A stretch of DNA of 64,000 nt from positions 1-64,000 of the forward strand of contig NZ_JACIJJ010000005.1 of NCBI RefSeq assembly GCF_014199325.1. Reading direction: 5' to 3'. The number at the start of each line of letters is the position of its first letter. The stretch's first letter is position 1. The DNA is from Sphingomonas yantingensis (GTDB lineage: Bacteria; Pseudomonadota; Alphaproteobacteria; Sphingomonadales; Sphingomonadaceae). Of this stretch, positions 61,383-64,000 are shown one piece after another. The notes under the pieces are model-generated. The model had not been told where the DNA came from. It searched no databases and saw only the letters and a list, made by a program, of their open reading frames with translations. The translations under genes were made by a program, and so were the position numbers.

Positions 61383-62444
61383 TCAGGGGATCAGCCGGTC
61401 CGCGCGCAGCCGCTCGAACAGCGCGAAGAATGCCTCGTCGGTCGGCTGATAGTCGAGGAAGCCGAGCTTGCGGCTCTTCGACATATCGGTGACGACCTCG
61501 ATTGGGCGGCCGAGATCGGCATCGGTGTGCCAGGGGGAGGCGAGGCGGTCGAGATCGGGTTCTGCCAGCCCCTCGCGCTCGGCGATCGCGCGCCAGGTGT
61601 CCGCCATCCCGCGCATCTGATCCTCCAGCGGGCGAACGGTGCCGTCGAAGGGGGCGGCCTCGATCCCGAACCAGTCGGCGATGCGGCCCCACATCCATTG
61701 CCAGCGAAACACGTCGCCATTGACGATGTTGAACGCCTGATCGTGCGCGGCGGGCGTCTCCGCCGCCCAGACGAGCTGCCGTGCGAGCTGCCCGGCATCG
61801 GTCATGTCGGTCAGCCCCTCCCACTGCGCGGCCGATCCCGGGAACACGAAGGGGCGACCGAGCTCGCGGCAGAGCGTGGCATAGACGGCGAGGGTTGTGC
61901 CCATGTTCATGGCATTGCCCACCGCCTTGCCGATCACAGTGTGCGGGCGATGCACGCTCCAGGTGAAGCCGTCGCGCGCGGCAGCGGCGAACACCTCGTC
62001 CTCCTGCGCGTAATAGAAATTGTCGACGTCGAGCCGGCCCTGTTCCTCGCGGAACGGCGTCTGCGGTAGCGCGCCTTTGCCATAGGCCTCGAACGGGCCG
62101 AGATAGTGCTTAAGCCCCGTCACCAGCGCGACGTGGCGCGGGCCGGTCGCGGGCGGCAGCGCGTCCAGCAGGTTGCGGACCATCGCGGCGTTGACGCGGA
62201 TATTCTCCGCCTCGCTATCCTGCCGCAGCCAGGTGGTGATGAAGACGGCATCGGGCGCGATACCTGCCAGCGCCGCGCGGGTGCCGTCCGCTTTCAGCAG
62301 GTCCGCGGCGACCGGCGATACGCCAGCCTGCTCGACCGGACGGCGGGCGAGGCCGTGCACCTGCCACCCGCGTTCTGCCAGCAAGCCCGCAACCGCGCTG
62401 CCGACGATCCCGCTTGCGCCCACCACCAATGCCGTCTTCGTCAT
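61383..62444 (-). CDS. PRISE-type NAD(P)-dependent reductase (atypical SDR)
   Basis: 353 residues. Rossmann motif LVVGASGIVGSAVAGLL at the N-terminus. TGLKHYLGPFEAYG carries the catalytic Lys and VDNFYYAQEDEVF the catalytic Tyr of progesterone-5-beta-reductase/iridoid-synthase-like enzymes, which reduce activated C=C bonds of enones. The bacterial substrate is unknown. The first codon track would start with TTG, but ATG at 62444 is better. Convergent with otsA, three bases apart. Confidence 0.9.
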   Translation of the reverse strand: MTKTALVVGASGIVGSAVAGLLAERGWQVHGLARRPVEQAGVSPVAADLLKADGTRAALAGIAPDAVFITTWLRQDSEAENIRVNAAMVRNLLDALPPATGPRHVALVTGLKHYLGPFEAYGKGALPQTPFREEQGRLDVDNFYYAQEDEVFAAAARDGFTWSVHRPHTVIGKAVGNAMNMGTTLAVYATLCRELGRPFVFPGSAAQWEGLTDMTDAGQLARQLVWAAETPAAHDQAFNIVNGDVFRWQWMWGRIADWFGIEAAPFDGTVRPLEDQMRGMADTWRAIAEREGLAEPDLDRLASPWHTDADLGRPIEVVTDMSKSRKLGFLDYQPTDEAFFALFERLRADRLIP

Positions 62445-62520
62445 CAATCATCCCGATCCGCTGATCGCCGAACACCGGCGAGCTTGGGTCGGATAACGAT
62501 GAAGCGGCGGCTGCTATCCC

Positions 62521-62877
62521 TCAACCCGCGACGGGCAGGCGCACTTTTCCGTCGTCCCCGCGCTCCAGCGGGCCGTACGCCACCACCGCGTCGAGCGGCA
62601 GCGCGGCATAGAGATGCGGGAACAGCGCGCCGCCGCGGCTCTCCTCCCACTTCACCGCGTCGCCGAGCGCATCCAGATCGACGGCGGCGACGTGGAGGTC
62701 GCTTTGCCCGGCGAAATGCTTGTCCACCGTTTCGGTCAGCTGGTCGGCAGTCGACAGGTGGACATAGCCGTCGGCCACATCCACCGGCGCGCCGGCGAAC
62801 GAACCCTCGGCCTCCAGCGCCGTCATCTGATCGGCGGTCAGCACCTTGTAGGCGAGGGTGGGGACGTCACTCGCCAT
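62521..62877 (-). CDS. DUF952 domain-containing protein
   Basis: 118 residues. AYKVLTADQM, SFAGAPVDVADGYVHLSTADQL, DLHVAAVDLDAL and WEESRGGALFPHLYAALPL are the DUF952 conserved blocks (glutathione-S-transferase-like small proteins of unknown function). ATG at 62877 lies inside the end of gyrA, overlapping it by 11 bases on the same strand, so it is expressed from the gyrA transcript. Confidence 0.9.
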   Translation of the reverse strand: MASDVPTLAYKVLTADQMTALEAEGSFAGAPVDVADGYVHLSTADQLTETVDKHFAGQSDLHVAAVDLDALGDAVKWEESRGGALFPHLYAALPLDAVVAYGPLERGDDGKVRLPVAG

Positions 62878-64000
62878 CGTCGTCTTCCTCGACGCGCTCG
62901 CTGATCGTGTCGGGGCCGGTGCCGTCGTCGAGCTGGATCGACTTGTCCGCCTCGACCTCGGCGATTTCCTGAAGCTCCTCGGCCACCGCCGCCTCGGCCG
63001 GGTTCTCGGGCTCAGGCTCCTCGTCGATGCGGGCGACGCCGACGACATGCTCGTTGTCGGCGACGTTGAAGAGGCGCACGCCCGCCGATCCGCGGCCGAT
63101 GACGCGGAGCGACGCGAGCGGCATGCGGATCATCTTGGCCTGATCGGTGACGAGCATCAGCTGGTCGGCGGTCGAAGCGGGGAAGCTCGCGACGACGGGG
63201 CCGTTGCGACGGATATTGTCGATGTTGGTGATGCCCTGACCACCGCGCCCGGTGCGGCGATACTCGTATGCCGAGGACAGCTTGCCGTACCCGTTGGCGC
63301 AGACGGTGAGGATGAACTGCTCAGCCTCCGCCAGCTCGGCGAGCCGCTCGGGATTGGCGGGCTCGCCTTCGCGCTCCGGCTTCCACGGGGCGAAGCGCAG
63401 ATAGTCCTCGCGCTCTTCCTGGCTCGCGCCCGAACGATGCAGCACGGACAGCGAGATGACGTTGTCGCCATCAGCCAGCCGCATGCCGCGCACGCCGGTC
63501 GAATTGCGGCTCTGGAACTCGCGCACGTCCTCGCTCTGAAAGCGGATCGCCTTGCCCAGCCGGGTGGCCAAGAGCACGTCGTCGCCCTCTTCGAGCAGCG
63601 CGACGCCGATCAGGCGGTCGTCGGCATCCTCATCCTCAAACTTCATCGCGATCTTGCCGGCGGTGGGCACGTTGGCGAAGGCGTCCATCGAGTTGCGGCG
63701 GACATTACCCTTGGCGGTCGCGAACATCACGTGGAGCTTGCCCCACTCAGCTTCGTCCTCGGGCAGGGGCAGCACGGTCGAGATCGTCTCGTCCTTCGCC
63801 AGCGGCAGCAGGTTGACCATCGGCCGCCCCCGCGTTGCCGGGCCCCCTTCGGGCAGGCGCCAGACCTTCATGCGGTAGACGCGGCCGAGCGTGGAGAAGA
63901 ACAAAACCGGCGTGTGCGTCGAGGTCACGAAAAGGTTGGTGACCGCGTCCTCATCCTTGGTCGCCATCCCCGCGCGGCCCTTGCCGCCGCGCGCCTGGGC
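62867..64000 (-). CDS. gyrA: DNA gyrase subunit A, C-terminal part (5' end outside window)
   Basis: About 377 C-terminal residues are seen. The right edge reads AQARGGKGRAGM, the GyrA box of blade 1, followed by the beta-pinwheel repeats (HTPVLFFSTLGRVYRMKVW, KLHVMFATAKGNVRRNSM, DVLLATRLGKAIRF, RNSTGVRGMRL, EYRRTGRGGQGI, LVTDQAKMIRMPLASLRV) that wrap DNA. The C-terminal tail is strongly acidic (ERVEEDDDGE), a feature that tunes supercoiling activity. The catalytic tyrosine and quinolone-resistance region lie beyond the window. The last gyrA codons overlap the DUF952 gene. Confidence 0.96.
   Translation of the reverse strand, partial: AQARGGKGRAGMATKDEDAVTNLFVTSTHTPVLFFSTLGRVYRMKVWRLPEGGPATRGRPMVNLLPLAKDETISTVLPLPEDEAEWGKLHVMFATAKGNVRRNSMDAFANVPTAGKIAMKFEDEDADDRLIGVALLEEGDDVLLATRLGKAIRFQSEDVREFQSRNSTGVRGMRLADGDNVISLSVLHRSGASQEEREDYLRFAPWKPEREGEPANPERLAELAEAEQFILTVCANGYGKLSSAYEYRRTGRGGQGITNIDNIRRNGPVVASFPASTADQLMLVTDQAKMIRMPLASLRVIGRGSAGVRLFNVADNEHVVGVARIDEEPEPENPAEAAVAEELQEIAEVEADKSIQLDDGTGPDTISERVEEDDDGE

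Overview
The window is high-GC alphaproteobacterial chromosome, almost certainly from a sphingomonad (Sphingomonas or a close genus). The evidence is the protein style throughout: a DUF952 gene overlapping gyrA, aspartate-semialdehyde-type polyamine synthesis, an otsB-GH15-otsA operon, TamA/TamB, and a dispersed family of CACCCCGGACTTGATCCGG-type inverted repeats between genes. About 52 protein genes and two tRNA genes (Arg-TCT, Gln-TTG) are supported. No phage, insertion sequence, rRNA or CRISPR array was seen.

Layout. 1-92: 5' end of cysD. 171-6837: an accessory-looking catabolic group with a LuxR-type regulator, a VOC protein, a DUF1214 protein, a PAPS-type sulfotransferase, an MFS transporter and a zinc alcohol dehydrogenase. 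It is followed by about 0.7 kb without genes and then tRNA-Arg. 7665-12726: PepSY membrane protein, a small membrane protein, uvrA. 13330-15041: a beta-class DNA methyltransferase fused to an Mrr-like nuclease domain, broken by one missing base in a C tract. 15046-19099: thiolase, prepilin peptidase, M14 peptidase. 19494-20440: rplJ-rplL with leader and terminator. 20827-22703: L,D-transpeptidase and a lipoprotein. 22822-28559: a Tat-exported esterase and the polyamine genes (carboxyspermidine dehydrogenase, carboxyspermidine decarboxylase, ornithine decarboxylase). 28718-32185: threonine dehydratase with a tiny membrane protein, an amino-acid permease and superoxide dismutase.

32321-45349 is a carbohydrate-storage locus. 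On the minus strand glgB-glgX-treZ-malQ-treY form a compact operon with 4-base overlaps at the last three junctions. Divergently, glgC-glgA overlap by 4 bases. GlgC and GlgA make ADP-glucose and alpha-1,4-glucan, GlgB branches it, GlgX and MalQ trim and rearrange it, and TreY/TreZ convert chain ends to trehalose. A second trehalose route, otsB-GH15-otsA, lies at 57437-61379.

45460-64000 is mostly housekeeping: DUF2934 protein, tRNA-Gln, ilvE, a MarR regulator, DUF1203 protein, BrkB/YihY membrane protein, tamA-tamB, a Baeyer-Villiger-type monooxygenase, the ots operon, a PRISE-type reductase, DUF952 protein and the 3' part of gyrA.

The most interesting items are the frameshifted methyltransferase-nuclease fusion, the paired inverted-repeat family, an orphan minus-strand terminator at 17064-17111 that may mark a small RNA, and a shared CATATG-centred palindrome in two divergent promoter regions.
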